A DNA stretch of 64,000 nt from Bacillus sp. 165 (GCF_017742235.1 NZ_JAGHKQ010000005.1:1-64000), one strand, 5' to 3'; numbered from the stretch's first letter, positions 53,500 to 63,790 are shown. The notes: generated by a model not told the origin, from the sequence alone. Translations and numbers: made by a program.

Positions 53500-54342
53500 T
53501 TACTTTTTATACCACCCTAATCCAATTGCTCCTTCACCCAGGTGCGTACCGATTACGGCACCAAAATAGCTTGTCGTAACATTTACGTTAGGGTATGTTT
53601 CTGAAAGATGCTTAACTATCTCAGTCGATTCTTCGTTTTCATTAGCATCAATGACGACTGCCTCCATCGGAAAACCTTGGCGTGCCTGTTCGTCAAAAAT
53701 TTCAAAAATACGCTTGATAGCTTTTTTGCGGGTGCGAATTTTTTCAAATGGCACAATTTTTTTGTCTACAAAATGTAAAACAGGCTTCACCTGCAGCAAA
53801 CTCCCAATGAGAGCCTGCGCACTGTTTAAACGTCCCCCGCGCTGAAGATGGGCTAAGTCATCCACAATAAAATACGCAGCCATAGATTGCTTCATGTCAT
53901 CAAGACGAGCTAATATTTCTTCTGGCCCTTTTCCTTCTTGAGCCATCTTAGCTGCTTCCAATACATAAAACCCTTGTATTGCACAGCTCATCTCAGAGTC
54001 ATATGCGTATACCTTTACTCCTTCAACCATTTCACCGGCAGAAACTGCTCCCTGATAAGTACCGCTAATTCCACTGGAAAGATGGATACTAATGATTGCA
54101 TCAAATTCTTTTCCGAGACGTTCAAATAATTCGACAAACAAACCAATCGCAGGCTGAGATGTTTTCGGGAGCTCCTTTTGCTCCTTAACCTTAAGATAAA
54201 ACTGCTCTGCGTTCAATTCAATTTCCTCTTGATAGGAGGCATCGCCAAAGACAACATTTAACGGAACCATATGTATGTCGAGACGTTCTCGAATTTCTTT
54301 TGGGATGTACGCTGTACTATCCGTAACAATTGCTGTTCTCAT
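53500..54342 (-). CDS. DegV-family fatty-acid-binding protein (FakB type)
   Basis: A 280-residue DegV protein that holds a fatty acid for phosphorylation by FakA. Landmarks: TDSTAYIP at 8-15, the conserved HLSSGISGTYQGA near 97-109, LQRGGRLNSAQALIGSLLQVKPVL and the C-terminal GAVIGTHLGEGAIGLGW. Chain preference is unknown. ATG 54342 was kept. It is transcribed away from yvyE. Confidence 0.88.
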   Translation of the reverse strand: MRTAIVTDSTAYIPKEIRERLDIHMVPLNVVFGDASYQEEIELNAEQFYLKVKEQKELPKTSQPAIGLFVELFERLGKEFDAIISIHLSSGISGTYQGAVSAGEMVEGVKVYAYDSEMSCAIQGFYVLEAAKMAQEGKGPEEILARLDDMKQSMAAYFIVDDLAHLQRGGRLNSAQALIGSLLQVKPVLHFVDKKIVPFEKIRTRKKAIKRIFEIFDEQARQGFPMEAVVIDANENEESTEIVKHLSETYPNVNVTTSYFGAVIGTHLGEGAIGLGWYKK

Positions 54343-54681
54343 ACGTTTTTTGTACCTTCCTTACCATAAATTAAAATCTCAGTGATTGTATTTATTCTAC
54401 ATGAAAATAACCTTAGTTGCATTAATGTCTCATTAAAAAAACGCAAAGATATTTTTACAAATTCCACTAATAATAATCATACTATTCCAACTGCTCCTGC
54501 ATCCTTCTCTAAAAAGTATTCACTTATGATGGTGCTCTCACTCATTTTATACCTAGTTAGTTCTTCGGCTTAAAAATTGACATACTTTACTCAAACATTT
54601 TACGATTTCAGTAAATACTAACATCAATCTGTATATGCAATAAATAATAAAGAATTCATAAAAGTAAGGAGAGACCGGCAA
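54343..54681. other. Divergent degV / yvyE promoter region
   Basis: No supported gene. A sigma-A-like element for yvyE has TTGACA at 54577-54582 and a weak -10 TTACGA at 54600-54605 after 17 bp. Confidence 0.45.
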
Positions 54682-55317
54682 TTGCTTTCACAATACTATA
54701 CTGTAAAAGAATATGGGGAACATGAAATCATAATACAAAAGTCCCGTTTCATCTGTTACATTAACAGAGCGACCTCTGAGGAAACGGCACAGGCTTTTAT
54801 TCAAACTATAAAAAAGAAGCACTGGGATGCGGCTCATAATTGTTCCGCTTACATGATTGGAGAGCATAATCAAATTCAAAAAGCAAATGATGATGGAGAA
54901 CCGAGCGGCACCGCAGGGGTTCCAATGCTTGAAGTATTGAAAAAAAAGGGACTAAAAGACACAGTAGTAGTCGTAACCCGTTATTTCGGGGGTATCAAGC
55001 TTGGAGCTGGCGGTCTCATTCGCGCATATGGAAAGAGTGTTAGCGAGGGGATTACTCATACAGGAGTCGTCGAGCGAAAGCTGATGCAAGTAATGAAAAC
55101 TACGCTAGATTATACCTTACTTGGAAAAGTGGAGAATGAGCTTCGCCAGTCTCCTTATGTCCTAAACGAAATCCATTATCTTGAAGATGTTTCCTTTGAT
55201 ACATATGTCGAGGAAAATAAAAAGCAAGAGTTCCGGGATTGGATGATTGAACTGACAAGTGGTCGGTGTGAAATAACAGAAGGGGAGATACTATACTTGG
55301 AGCAAGATGTATCATAG
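54682..55317 (+). CDS. yvyE: IMPACT/YigZ-family protein (YvyE)
   Basis: A 211-residue YigZ-type protein. The N-terminal IMPACT domain (about 15-120) has KSRFICYINRA, HNCSAYMIG, DDGEPSGTAGVPMLE and VVVTRYFGGIKLGAGGLIRAY; a ferredoxin-like UPF0029 C-terminal domain follows. Eukaryotic IMPACT regulates translation; the bacterial role is unclear. Translation starts at TTG 54682, eight bases after AAGGAGAG. It is followed 20 bases later by the LCP gene. Confidence 0.88.
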   Translation: MLSQYYTVKEYGEHEIIIQKSRFICYINRATSEETAQAFIQTIKKKHWDAAHNCSAYMIGEHNQIQKANDDGEPSGTAGVPMLEVLKKKGLKDTVVVVTRYFGGIKLGAGGLIRAYGKSVSEGITHTGVVERKLMQVMKTTLDYTLLGKVENELRQSPYVLNEIHYLEDVSFDTYVEENKKQEFRDWMIELTSGRCEITEGEILYLEQDVS

Positions 55318-55337
55318 CTCATTAAAGGAGGCGTTTT

Positions 55338-56333
55338 ATGGATAGATCCCAATATATACAAGAGCGAAAACTAAAAAAGAAAAGAAGACGCCGTATTTTA
55401 TTTACCGTTCTCCTCCTCCTTCTTATTGGAGGAGGATTCACCGTACACTATCTCTACAGCACTTATGCTTCCTTAGCCAAAACATATAATGATGCAAATT
55501 ATGAAAAATCCAAATTACGTGAAGAGGATATTACAATTACAAAGCACCCCTTTTCTTTGTTAATAATGGGGATTGAAGATTACTCAACTGGAGGAACGAA
55601 TGGACGTACAGATTCTCTGTTGTTCGCCACAGTAAATCCAGCAGATCAAACCGTTAAATTGATGAGCATTCCCCGTGACACTCGAGTAGTCATTGTCGGC
55701 AAAAATAAAAAAGATAAAATTAATCACGCTCATGCTTTTGGCGGAGAAAAGATGACTATTGAAACAGTGGAAAACTTCTTAAATGTACCTGTAGACTATT
55801 ATGTGAAGGTGAATTTTGAAGGGTTCAAAGACATTGTTGATGCGGTGGATGGCATTACGGTAGATGTACCATTTGACTTTTGGGAACGCTCCGATGCGCC
55901 GGATGCTCATCATATTTATTTTAAAAAAGGCAATCAGCACTTGAATGGGGAAGAAGCACTCGCATATGTAAGAATGAGAAAGCGGGATCCGATGGGAGAC
56001 TATGGACGTACTAAAAGACAAAGACAAGCTCTTGCCGCATTAATTGATAAACTCAATGACACATCCTCTGCTTTTAAAATAAAAGAAATGGCTGAAGTTA
56101 TAGGGGACAATATACAAACAAACATTAAAATAAGTCAGGGAGTGGTGCTGGCTGCGAAATTCTCTAACTTTTCTTCCTCCAGCATACAAACCGTAACACT
56201 AAAAGGAGAAGATGCGCGCATTAATGGATTGTACTACTTTGTTCCAAACGCAGAGAGCTTGGAACAAACAAAAGAAGCTTTTTCGTCTCACTTACAATTA
56301 CCTGATTCCACTGTTTCTCAAACGGATTCCTAA
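55338..56333 (+). CDS. tagU: LCP-family glycopolymer transferase (TagU/LytR)
   Basis: A 331-residue LytR-CpsA-Psr protein that attaches teichoic or other anionic polymers from lipid carriers to peptidoglycan. Basic cytoplasmic tail at 10-19, one helix at about 20-40, and the extracellular LCP domain (about 70-300) with the conserved GRTDS (89-93), PRDTR (112-116) and VRMRKRDPMGDYGRTKRQRQ. GGAGG precedes ATG 55338. Its partners MnaA and TagO are encoded nearby. Confidence 0.9.
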   Translation: MDRSQYIQERKLKKKRRRRILFTVLLLLLIGGGFTVHYLYSTYASLAKTYNDANYEKSKLREEDITITKHPFSLLIMGIEDYSTGGTNGRTDSLLFATVNPADQTVKLMSIPRDTRVVIVGKNKKDKINHAHAFGGEKMTIETVENFLNVPVDYYVKVNFEGFKDIVDAVDGITVDVPFDFWERSDAPDAHHIYFKKGNQHLNGEEALAYVRMRKRDPMGDYGRTKRQRQALAALIDKLNDTSSAFKIKEMAEVIGDNIQTNIKISQGVVLAAKFSNFSSSSIQTVTLKGEDARINGLYYFVPNAESLEQTKEAFSSHLQLPDSTVSQTDS

Positions 56334-56374
56334 GATGAGGCATTCACATCAGAAAATGAGCAATAAAGTAAAGG

Positions 56375-56412
56375 TTCCATCAATAAGGGAGGCGCTTCCC
56401 TTGTTGATGGAA
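56375..56412 (+). terminator. Probable tagU terminator hairpin
   Basis: TTCCATCAATAAGGGA pairs with TCCCTTGTTGATGGAA around a short loop. A T-rich stretch follows only after some 20 bases, so efficiency is uncertain. Confidence 0.5.
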
Positions 56413-56504
56413 GCATCTTATGAATCCCTGTTTTCTTTGTAATCTCAGGGCGTTAAATACACCCTTTACATTCGCACCTCTATTACTTAGATTGAAATAT
56501 ACAC

Positions 56505-56535
56505 AAAAGAGTCCACCCTGCTAGATGGACTCTTT
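56505..56535 (-). terminator. mnaA terminator
   Basis: AAAAGAGTCCA and TGGACTCTTTT pair perfectly around a nine-base loop downstream of mnaA on the minus strand. Confidence 0.8.
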
Positions 56536-56587
56536 TCAAATAACTGCCTAAAAAGGCGGTACATGCTGTACTTTGAGCAATTTTTTC

Positions 56588-57709
56588 TTATTTGGCTGCT
56601 TGAAAATACTCAATGATGGCTGATACGATACGTCCAGAAGCCTGACCGTCTCCATATGGATTGGAGGCTTTGGCCATTTCATCATGAGCCTGCTTATCTG
56701 ATAACAGCTCATGTGCCATTGTAAAAATGGTTTCTTCTTCTGTTCCTGCTAATTTTAACGTACCAGCTTCAATACCCTCCGGCCGCTCTGTTGTATCACG
56801 CAACACGAGAACAGGAACTCCTAAGGAAGGAGCTTCCTCCTGTACACCGCCTGAATCTGTTAAAATCAAGTAAGATCTGGCTGCGAAATTATGAAAATCA
56901 ATAACATCAAGAGGTTCAATCAAATGAATACGGGGATTATTCCCTAATATATCATCTGCAATCTCACGAACAACAGGGTTCATATGAACTGGATATACAA
57001 CCTGAACATCCTCATGTGCTTCCACTAAGCGGCTGATAGCACGAAACATGTTACGCATCGGTTCTCCCAAATTTTCACGACGGTGCGCTGTTACTAATAC
57101 AAGGCGATCAGTACCTATCTTCTCAAGTATAGGATGAGTGTATTCTTCCTTAACGGTCGTTTTCAATGCATCGATTGCAGTATTACCCGTAATGTAAATA
57201 AATTCCTCTTGCTTGTTTTCCTGCTGCAGATTTGTAGCCGATTTTGCCGTTGGAGCAAAATGAAGGTCTGCAATCACCCCTGTTAATTGACGATTCATCT
57301 CTTCTGGGTATGGAGAATATTTATTCCATGTACGTAAGCCTGCCTCAACATGACCGACAGGAATCTGATTATAAAAGGCAGCCAAGCTTGCAATGAAGGT
57401 TGTTGTCGTGTCTCCGTGAACGAGAACAATATGAGGCTTCGCTTCTTTCATTACCTGATCCAGTCCCTCAAGTCCCCTTGTTGTTACGTCAAGTAAAGTT
57501 TGACGATCTCTCATAATATTCAAGTCATAATCCGGTTGAATATGAAAAATATCAAGAACTTGATCAAGCATTTGACGATGTTGAGCTGTTACCGTAACAA
57601 TAGATTCAATTTGCTCACTATGCTTCTGTAACTCCAGTACAAGAGGTGCCATCTTAATAGCTTCTGGCCGAGTTCCAAAAATGGTCATAACTTTAATACG
57701 ATCTTTCAT
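56588..57709 (-). CDS. mnaA: UDP-N-acetylglucosamine 2-epimerase
   Basis: Non-hydrolysing epimerase of 373 residues that makes UDP-ManNAc for the teichoic-acid linkage unit. GTRPEAIKMAP is at 12-22, then VHGDTTT, HVEAGLRT, TAHRREN and LTDSGGVQEEAPSLG. ATG 57709 follows GAGGA at six bases; a start 11 codons upstream lacks a site. It faces tagU and precedes ugd in gene order. Confidence 0.94.
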   Translation of the reverse strand: MKDRIKVMTIFGTRPEAIKMAPLVLELQKHSEQIESIVTVTAQHRQMLDQVLDIFHIQPDYDLNIMRDRQTLLDVTTRGLEGLDQVMKEAKPHIVLVHGDTTTTFIASLAAFYNQIPVGHVEAGLRTWNKYSPYPEEMNRQLTGVIADLHFAPTAKSATNLQQENKQEEFIYITGNTAIDALKTTVKEEYTHPILEKIGTDRLVLVTAHRRENLGEPMRNMFRAISRLVEAHEDVQVVYPVHMNPVVREIADDILGNNPRIHLIEPLDVIDFHNFAARSYLILTDSGGVQEEAPSLGVPVLVLRDTTERPEGIEAGTLKLAGTEEETIFTMAHELLSDKQAHDEMAKASNPYGDGQASGRIVSAIIEYFQAAK

Positions 57710-57851
57710 TGCTTTTCCTCTTTTCTTTACATTTAAGCACATTCATTTTTTACTTACGCTTTAAAGTGTGAATAACTTTTATATTTATATTAACAATATT
57801 ATTCGTAAAAGCAAGAAATCCCATATGAAGCTGCCCTCCTGCTTATTATTT

Positions 57852-59177
57852 TTATGTAACAATTCGATTACAGATCACTGGCGCCCGGCCAATAGAATAA
57901 TAATCTATTTGGTGCCGTTGTACTGCTTCTAGTGAATAACAGTTTCGCCCATCCAACAGTAAAGGACAATTCATAAGCGCTTCATAATTTTGTAGCGGAT
58001 AGTTTAGGATTTCTTTCCACTCCGTAACAATAAAAACTGCGTCTTGATTCACAATAGCTTCATCAATAGAAGAGACATAACGCACGTCGCTAGGCAGCAT
58101 GCTTTTGGCCTTTTGCATAGCCACAGGATCATAAGCAGTTACTATGGCTTTCTCATCCAAAAGCTGTTTAATCACAACAAGCGAAGCAGCCTCTCTCATA
58201 TCATCAGTATTAGGCTTAAAGGCTAAACCAAGTACAGCCACCTGCTTTCCTTGCAATCCTTCTTTCATTACACTTTTTGCTTTTTCGACCAATGATGCCT
58301 GCTGCTTATTATTCACATCAATCACAGCCTTTAATAATTGAAAATCATGCTGAACATTTCCTGCAATTTGCACTAAAGCATCCGTATCTTTCGGAAAACA
58401 AGATCCTCCATATCCGATCCCCGCCCGTAAAAAGGAGGATCCGATACGAGTATCCATCCCCATACCCAATGCAACTGCTTCCACATCGGCATCGACTTTT
58501 TCACAGATGTTTGAAATTTCGTTGATAAAGCTGATTTTTGTAGCTAAAAAAGCGTTAGATGCATATTTAATCATTTCTGCGCTTCGTATATCGGTTTGAA
58601 ATATGCTTATATTTAGAGACGAGTATATACGTTCCATCGTAGCAGCAGCTTCTAGTGTCTCCGCTCCTACGACAATTCGATCTCCATGAAAGAAATCATG
58701 AACGGCAGAGCCCTCTCGTAAAAACTCTGGGTTGGAGACCATTTGAATATGTACATCTCTTTTCAACTGCTCTTGAACCATCTTTTTTATTCTATCATTC
58801 GTTCCGACAGGCACTGTACTTTTCGTGACCACTACTACATCTTTTGTTATGTAAGTACCGATATCTGAACATGCTTGAGCTAAGTAGCTCAAATCAGCAG
58901 AACCATCAAAGTTAGCAGGCGTCCCTACAGCAATATATACAATGTCTGCATCTCCATATGCTGCTTGCGGCTCACTCGTAAAAGAAAGACGATTTTCTTG
59001 TATACTTTGCTTCATCATATCTTCTAAATCCGGCTCATATATAGGCGCAATCCCTTGCTGTAGCCCATCAATTTTATGCTGATCAATATCTAAACATGTA
59101 ACGCTATGACCTATATGAGACAAACCTACACCTGTTACAAGACCTACATATCCAGTACCAACAACTGTAATATTCAT
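57852..59177 (-). CDS. ugd: UDP-glucose 6-dehydrogenase
   Basis: Oxidises UDP-glucose to UDP-glucuronate; 441 residues. NAD motif VGTGYVGLVTG at 6-16, catalytic Cys260 in GYGGSCFPKD, and the C-terminal GLAFKPNTDDMREA. It uses the product of GalU two hundred bases away. The product could feed teichuronic acid or capsule; no polymerase genes are in the window. Confidence 0.94.
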   Translation of the reverse strand: MNITVVGTGYVGLVTGVGLSHIGHSVTCLDIDQHKIDGLQQGIAPIYEPDLEDMMKQSIQENRLSFTSEPQAAYGDADIVYIAVGTPANFDGSADLSYLAQACSDIGTYITKDVVVVTKSTVPVGTNDRIKKMVQEQLKRDVHIQMVSNPEFLREGSAVHDFFHGDRIVVGAETLEAAATMERIYSSLNISIFQTDIRSAEMIKYASNAFLATKISFINEISNICEKVDADVEAVALGMGMDTRIGSSFLRAGIGYGGSCFPKDTDALVQIAGNVQHDFQLLKAVIDVNNKQQASLVEKAKSVMKEGLQGKQVAVLGLAFKPNTDDMREAASLVVIKQLLDEKAIVTAYDPVAMQKAKSMLPSDVRYVSSIDEAIVNQDAVFIVTEWKEILNYPLQNYEALMNCPLLLDGRNCYSLEAVQRHQIDYYSIGRAPVICNRIVT

Positions 59178-59365
59178 AATTACCTCCTCTAACTATCATC
59201 TTCATCCAAAAGTACAGTACTCTTTCGTCATTACAACATACTACCTTCTCGCTAAAAGGTGGTTATCCTGCCAAAAACCCTAATCGAATACGGGCTTAAC
59301 TATATAAAGATTGACTTCACACAACTACAATCTTCTTTACATTCCCTTAATTTTATTTCTTAAAT

Positions 59366-59403
59366 AAAGAAACCCCCGCCAGTAATCTGACGGAGGTTTC
59401 TTT
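59366..59403 (-). terminator. galU terminator
   Basis: AAAGAAACC with CCGCCAG pairs with CTGACGG and GGTTTCTTT, directly after galU on the minus strand. Confidence 0.75.
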
Positions 59404-60283
59404 ATTTTACCATTTCATGAAGCTTTTGTTTCATAAACTCTATAACCTGATCTCTTAATTCTTCATTTTGGAGAGCAAATTCGATAGTTGTCTCTACAAA
59501 GCCTAGTGTTTCACCTACATCGTAACGTTTTCCCTCAAAACGATAGGCAAATACCCTTTGTATCTCATTTAAACCGCTAATAGCATCTGTAAGCTGGATT
59601 TCTCCTCCTGCTCCGATTTGCTGTTTTTCAAGAAACAAGAAAATTTCCGGCGTTAAAATATATCGCCCCATAATCGCTAAATTGGAAGGAGCAAAACCTG
59701 GTGCAGGCTTCTCAACAAATTGCCGCACTTGATAGCGTCTTCCAACCTCCTTAATCGGGTCTATAATACCGTAACGATAAGTCTGTTCTTCCTCGACCTC
59801 CATTACTCCGATAACAGATGAAAATGTACGTTCATACTCATCCATGAGCTGACGAAGACACGGCGTTTTACTTTGTACAATATCGTCTCCCAAAAGCACT
59901 GCAAATGGTTCATCTCCTACAAAGTTTCGAGCACACCAAATCGCATGTCCGAGCCCTTTCGGTTCCTTTTGGCGGATATAATGTATATTGACCATATTAG
60001 AAGAAGCCTGAACCTTTTCTAACAGTTCATACTTTCCTTTTTCAAGCAAATTTTGCTCCAATTCAAAAGCATGATCAAAATGGTCTTCAATTGCTCGTTT
60101 CCCCTTACCTGTAACAATAATAATATCTTCAATTCCAGAGTTTACAGCTTCCTCTACTATGTATTGAATAGTTGGTTTGTCAATAATCGGAAGCATTTCT
60201 TTAGGCATCGCTTTTGTTGCAGGCAAAAACCTTGTACCAAGACCTGCTGCTGGTATAATTGCTTTTCGAATCCTTTTCAACAT
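59402..60283 (-). CDS. galU: UTP-glucose-1-phosphate uridylyltransferase
   Basis: Makes UDP-glucose; 293 residues, close to B. subtilis Gta[21 protein letters not shown] is at 14-33, [14 protein letters not shown] and [13 protein letters not shown] follow, then FVEKP. The start is ATG 60283, four bases after a G-run ribosome site; a frame 16 codons longer is unlikely. UDP-glucose serves Ugd next door and glycolipids or teichoic-acid glucosylation. Confidence 0.93.
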   Translation of the reverse strand: MLKRIRKAIIPAAGLGTRFLPATKAMPKEMLPIIDKPTIQYIVEEAVNSGIEDIIIVTGKGKRAIEDHFDHAFELEQNLLEKGKYELLEKVQASSNMVNIHYIRQKEPKGLGHAIWCARNFVGDEPFAVLLGDDIVQSKTPCLRQLMDEYERTFSSVIGVMEVEEEQTYRYGIIDPIKEVGRRYQVRQFVEKPAPGFAPSNLAIMGRYILTPEIFLFLEKQQIGAGGEIQLTDAISGLNEIQRVFAYRFEGKRYDVGETLGFVETTIEFALQNEELRDQVIEFMKQKLHEMVK

Positions 60284-60506
60284 CATACCCCCCATAAGAC
60301 AAAGTGAATTAGAACCATTATTATCAAACATCTTAAACTAATAGTAGCAAAAAACAGGTCAGGTTGACATCATAAAAAAAAGAATATACAGAATATTTAA
60401 TCTCATCTGTATATTCCTCTATGATATACCAAAAAAATACCTTATTTTTTCCTCTTTATTTTTTCTGTAATGTGGAAACATACAGTAAGAAAACAATTTT
60501 ATTTTT

Positions 60507-60534
60507 TGTAAATAAATTGTAACTGTATTGTAAC
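60507..60534 (+). promoter_or_regulatory. WalR/PhoP-type triple box upstream of tagO
   Basis: TGTAAA (60507-60512), TGTAAC (60518-60523) and TGTAAC (60529-60534) are three perfect TGTWAH repeats at 11-bp steps in gene orientation. A -35 TTGATT (60566-60571) and -10 TACGAT (60588-60593) follow 31 bases later. Confidence 0.6.
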
Positions 60535-60683
60535 TACTGCACACAATTTTTACGATAAAAAAAGATTGATTTCTACAATTTTTATGATACGATAACTAAT
60601 GAGTTGCATCCAAAACTGTCAGAATTCTTGAAGGTTTAGAGAATATTACAGATCACTATAAACTGTGTTAAGGGTGATATTGA

Positions 60684-61742
60684 GTGAATTCGCAAGTTAT
60701 TTATACATTTCTCGCCTCTTTTGTTGCTGTATTAATCGCGACTCCACTCGTAATGAAGCTGGCAGTTAAGATAGGCGCAGTTGACAAACCGAATGCTCGT
60801 AAAGTGCATGAGAAGATCATGCCTCGACTTGGCGGTTTAGCCATTTTTATTGGTGTGGTTGTGGGATACTTTGTAAGTGGACTATACCACGAGAGAATGA
60901 CTTCTATTGTGGTAGGTGCTTTTGTAATCATCATTATCGGTATACTCGATGACATGTATGAGCTTTCAGCTAAGAAAAAGTTTTTGGGGCAAATTTTAGT
61001 AGCGCTTCTTATCGTTAAAAGCGGTTTAACAATGGAATATATCACTATACCATTTTTAGGAAAATATGATTTAGGAGTATTTTCTTACATCTTAACTGTC
61101 CTTTGGATTGTTGGCGTTACAAACGCCATTAACCTTATTGATGGACTGGACGGGTTATCTGCAGGAATTTCTTCTATTGCCCTAGCTACAATCGGATTTA
61201 TGGCTTTTCAAGGAAGCAGCTTCATGATTTTTACAATTGCTTTAGTGGTATTAGCAAGTACACTTGGATTTTTAGTATTCAATTTCCATCCTGCCAAAAT
61301 ATTTATGGGGGACACGGGTGCTTTGTTCCTTGGGTATTGCATTTCCATTTTATCCTTGCTGGGCTTATATAAAAGTGTTACTTTATTCAGTTTTATTGTA
61401 CCGATTATTATTTTAGGTGTTCCTATTTTCGATACTATCTTTGCTATTTTACGACGTATAGTTAACAAAAAACCTATTTCGGCACCAGATAAGTCTCATT
61501 TACATCACCGTTTGTTAGCACTAGGATTCTCTCATAGAACAACAGTGCTTCTCATTTATGTATTCGGTATCTTTTTCAGCGTAAATGCGATTATCTTCTC
61601 CTCTTCTGCACTATGGTTGTCCGTTCTTCTATTGTTCGCCTTAGTGATAGCAGTAGAATTAGTAGCCGAAATGATTGGTTTAGTACATGAGCGTTATAAG
61701 CCTATTATTACGTTTTATCGAAAAGTAACAGGAAGACAATAA
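60684..61742 (+). CDS. tagO: Undecaprenyl-phosphate GlcNAc-1-phosphate transferase TagO
   Basis: A 352-residue membrane enzyme that begins teichoic-acid synthesis by moving GlcNAc-1-P to undecaprenyl phosphate. About ten helices; catalytic motifs DDMYELSAKKKFLGQ, NAINLIDGLDGLSAG, GDTGALFLG and HLHHRLLALGFSHR. The start is GTG 60684, after AAGGGTGAT. It is monocistronic with its own terminator. Confidence 0.93.
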   Translation: MNSQVIYTFLASFVAVLIATPLVMKLAVKIGAVDKPNARKVHEKIMPRLGGLAIFIGVVVGYFVSGLYHERMTSIVVGAFVIIIIGILDDMYELSAKKKFLGQILVALLIVKSGLTMEYITIPFLGKYDLGVFSYILTVLWIVGVTNAINLIDGLDGLSAGISSIALATIGFMAFQGSSFMIFTIALVVLASTLGFLVFNFHPAKIFMGDTGALFLGYCISILSLLGLYKSVTLFSFIVPIIILGVPIFDTIFAILRRIVNKKPISAPDKSHLHHRLLALGFSHRTTVLLIYVFGIFFSVNAIIFSSSALWLSVLLLFALVIAVELVAEMIGLVHERYKPIITFYRKVTGRQ

Positions 61743-61790
61743 TATCAGCTAGTATAGCCAAACCTATAAATTTCATTCAGCCAATTTATT

Positions 61791-61820
61791 CCGTTTCCTT
61801 TTAGAGGAAACGGTTTTTTT
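61791..61820 (+). terminator. tagO terminator
   Basis: CCGTTTCCT and AGGAAACGG form a perfect stem followed by seven Ts. Confidence 0.9.
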
Positions 61821-61905
61821 ATCATTTCTTTCCAAAATATACTTTGTTTATCCTTTCCATCATTGAATACCCTAATAGTACAAGCATAAGAAACGGGTGA
61901 AAAGC

Positions 61906-62727
61906 ATGATGAAAAGACTGGTGCTGGTTTATCTCTTATTGAGCATGTCCCTTCTATTCACAGCCTTTTCTTCCTCAGCTGATGTACATCTCATACAGCT
62001 TTCGTTTCACCCTCACCACAGCCGAAGCTGCGTTACTGCAATCAAACAGTTTACAAGTGAAACGTCTCGCTTAAAACGAGAGTATATGATCGCAGGGGAA
62101 GCCGAGCTGCGAGATACAAAAAAAGTGGCTTATTTAACATTTGATGATGGTCCTAATCGCTACACAACACAAATCTTGAATATTTTACAGAAAAAACAAG
62201 CAAAAGCAACCTTTTTCTTAATCGGTTCTCAAGTTCAGCGCCGTAAAGATATAGTGTCGCGTATCGCCCAGGAAGGACATTATATTGGCCTGCATAGCAT
62301 GTCTCATGACCCTAAAAAATTATATGGCGGAACTCCTGATTCTCTCATTCAAGAAATGGAGCAAGAAAAAGCTCTATTAAACAGCCTTATCGGATATAAT
62401 ACTGACTTAATCCGCGTTCCTTACGGCAGCATGCCTTACTTGAACGATCATTATCGTGATGCCTTATCACACCACCATTTCAAAATGTGGGATTGGACTG
62501 TTGACACTAACGATTGGGAAAACAAGCATAAGCCCTTTGTAATCATACAAACTATTAGGAAGCATGCAAATGACCGAGAAGAAGTAATTTTATTACACGA
62601 TAAGCAAACCACTGTCCAAGCTTTGCCTCAAATCATTGATTATCTGCGCTCGAAAGGATATACCTTATTAGAATACAATCCCTATCACCATATTAGAGTG
62701 AATTTTTGGAAAGATGAACGACTATAG
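61906..62727 (+). CDS. Secreted polysaccharide deacetylase
   Basis: A 273-residue NodB-fold (CE4) deacetylase. N-terminal signal or anchor at about 4-28; motif 1 TFDDGPN with the catalytic Asp and metal Asp, motif 2 HSMSH with the two metal His, motif 3 RVPYGSMPY, and motif 5 LLHDKQTT. It probably deacetylates cell-wall GlcNAc or MurNAc. I chose ATG 61906 after GGGTG; GTG 61897 is also in frame. Confidence 0.87.
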   Translation: MMKRLVLVYLLLSMSLLFTAFSSSADVHLIQLSFHPHHSRSCVTAIKQFTSETSRLKREYMIAGEAELRDTKKVAYLTFDDGPNRYTTQILNILQKKQAKATFFLIGSQVQRRKDIVSRIAQEGHYIGLHSMSHDPKKLYGGTPDSLIQEMEQEKALLNSLIGYNTDLIRVPYGSMPYLNDHYRDALSHHHFKMWDWTVDTNDWENKHKPFVIIQTIRKHANDREEVILLHDKQTTVQALPQIIDYLRSKGYTLLEYNPYHHIRVNFWKDERL

Positions 62728-62822
62728 GTTGAAGCTTTCATCAGTAAGGAACTAGAGCTACCTTAATGCAGAGATAAAAGCCTTAAAAGTCCTAAATACA
62801 AAACCTTATTCAAAACCTTTGA

Positions 62823-62863
62823 AAAAAGTGTCCCCACTGCCTTTGGCAATGGGGACACTTTAC
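62823..62863. terminator. Bidirectional terminator between deacetylase genes
   Basis: AAAGTGTCCCC with GCC pairs with GGC and GGGGACACTTT around a three-base loop, between converging genes. Confidence 0.85.
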
Positions 62864-62897
62864 TAAACCGCCAGTAACGAGCTTGTTTTTTTACCAA

Positions 62898-63608
62898 TTA
62901 AAACCGAACAAGTTCAAAACCGTTCGGGAGCTTAGATGTTGTCAAAATTTCAAGCTCCTCTGCCCGCTTTAAGGTATAAGAAGAACAACGAAGCAAACCT
63001 TCATCTACATAAGCTGGATGGCACATGATTTCTACTGTTTCTCCATCCTGTACCCGAGTTTGCAATATTTGAAAGTATTCTTTACATACTCCGTCTCCAT
63101 AAAAATCGACAAAAAATTGATCTGAAAACACATTAACTTCTTTATCACTATAAATAACAGAGCGCCGCACCGGCAAGTTATACTTTTTAGCCAGCTTACA
63201 AAATACAGGGTATGCTTGCTCTAGCGTATGGACATGATGATGGCTGTCCAAATGTGTAGGAGTTAAACCATAAGAAAAAAATCTCTCAATTTGCGCTGTC
63301 CATTCTGCTTCCAATTCTTTTTCATTTATCACTCTGCTTCTTAAGGATTGATTAGAATAAAACAAACCATTTTCGTCCACTAAAGACCGCACGTTCGTAT
63401 GCAAAGGCTGCCCTGCAGTCAATACAAGATGCACACCTACCCCCAAAGTCGGATGCTGCTTTGCAAGCTCTGCAGCATGCTCTGTCCCCACCATATTCAT
63501 CATCATCGTCGTCGAATTAACAATCCCATTCACATGAGCATCTATAATGCCATGGTTAACCCCTCTCGTTAATCCAAAGTCATCTGCATTTACTATCAAC
63601 TTTTTCAT
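62898..63608 (-). CDS. chbG: ChbG/YdjC carbohydrate deacetylase
   Basis: A 236-residue YdjC-family deacetylase acting on chitooligosaccharides or their phosphates. The metal site is seen in VNADDFGL (6-13) and [10 protein letters not shown]; further motifs are [10 protein letters not shown] and [10 protein letters not shown]. It lies downstream of a lactose/cellobiose-type PTS gene, the usual context, where it deacetylates diacetylchitobiose 6-phosphate so the sugar can be hydrolysed. A terminator separates the two genes. Confidence 0.9.
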   Translation of the reverse strand: MKKLIVNADDFGLTRGVNHGIIDAHVNGIVNSTTMMMNMVGTEHAAELAKQHPTLGVGVHLVLTAGQPLHTNVRSLVDENGLFYSNQSLRSRVINEKELEAEWTAQIERFFSYGLTPTHLDSHHHVHTLEQAYPVFCKLAKKYNLPVRRSVIYSDKEVNVFSDQFFVDFYGDGVCKEYFQILQTRVQDGETVEIMCHPAYVDEGLLRCSSYTLKRAEELEILTTSKLPNGFELVRF

Positions 63609-63683
63609 CGCCTTCTCCTTTCCGCCTTCGTACTACATTATATGCATGTCTCAGTGAGCTATAACGGTATTAATTTTATCTTT

Positions 63684-63718
63684 TAAAAAAGCGGCTGCTC
63701 GTGCATGCCGCTTTTTTA
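63684..63718 (-). terminator. Terminator between small frame and chbG
   Basis: AAAAAAGCGGC and GCCGCTTTTTT pair perfectly around an 11-base loop. It is the second terminator after the PTS gene. Confidence 0.8.
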
Positions 63719-63730
63719 TTACAGTTGTAC

Positions 63731-63790
63731 TTAGCTGGAACCGCCGCCCATATATCCTGAAGTCTGCGTATACCCTCCTACTTCTTCAAT
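63731..63790 (-). other. Possible micro-peptide without a standard start
   Basis: Between two terminators a frame reads IEEVGGYTQTSGYMGGGSS and ends in TAA 13 bases before the next hairpin. GGAGGG lies inside it. No ATG, GTG or TTG suits; ATT at 63790 is the only nearby start-like codon. It could be a remnant of a gene end or chance. Confidence 0.25.
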
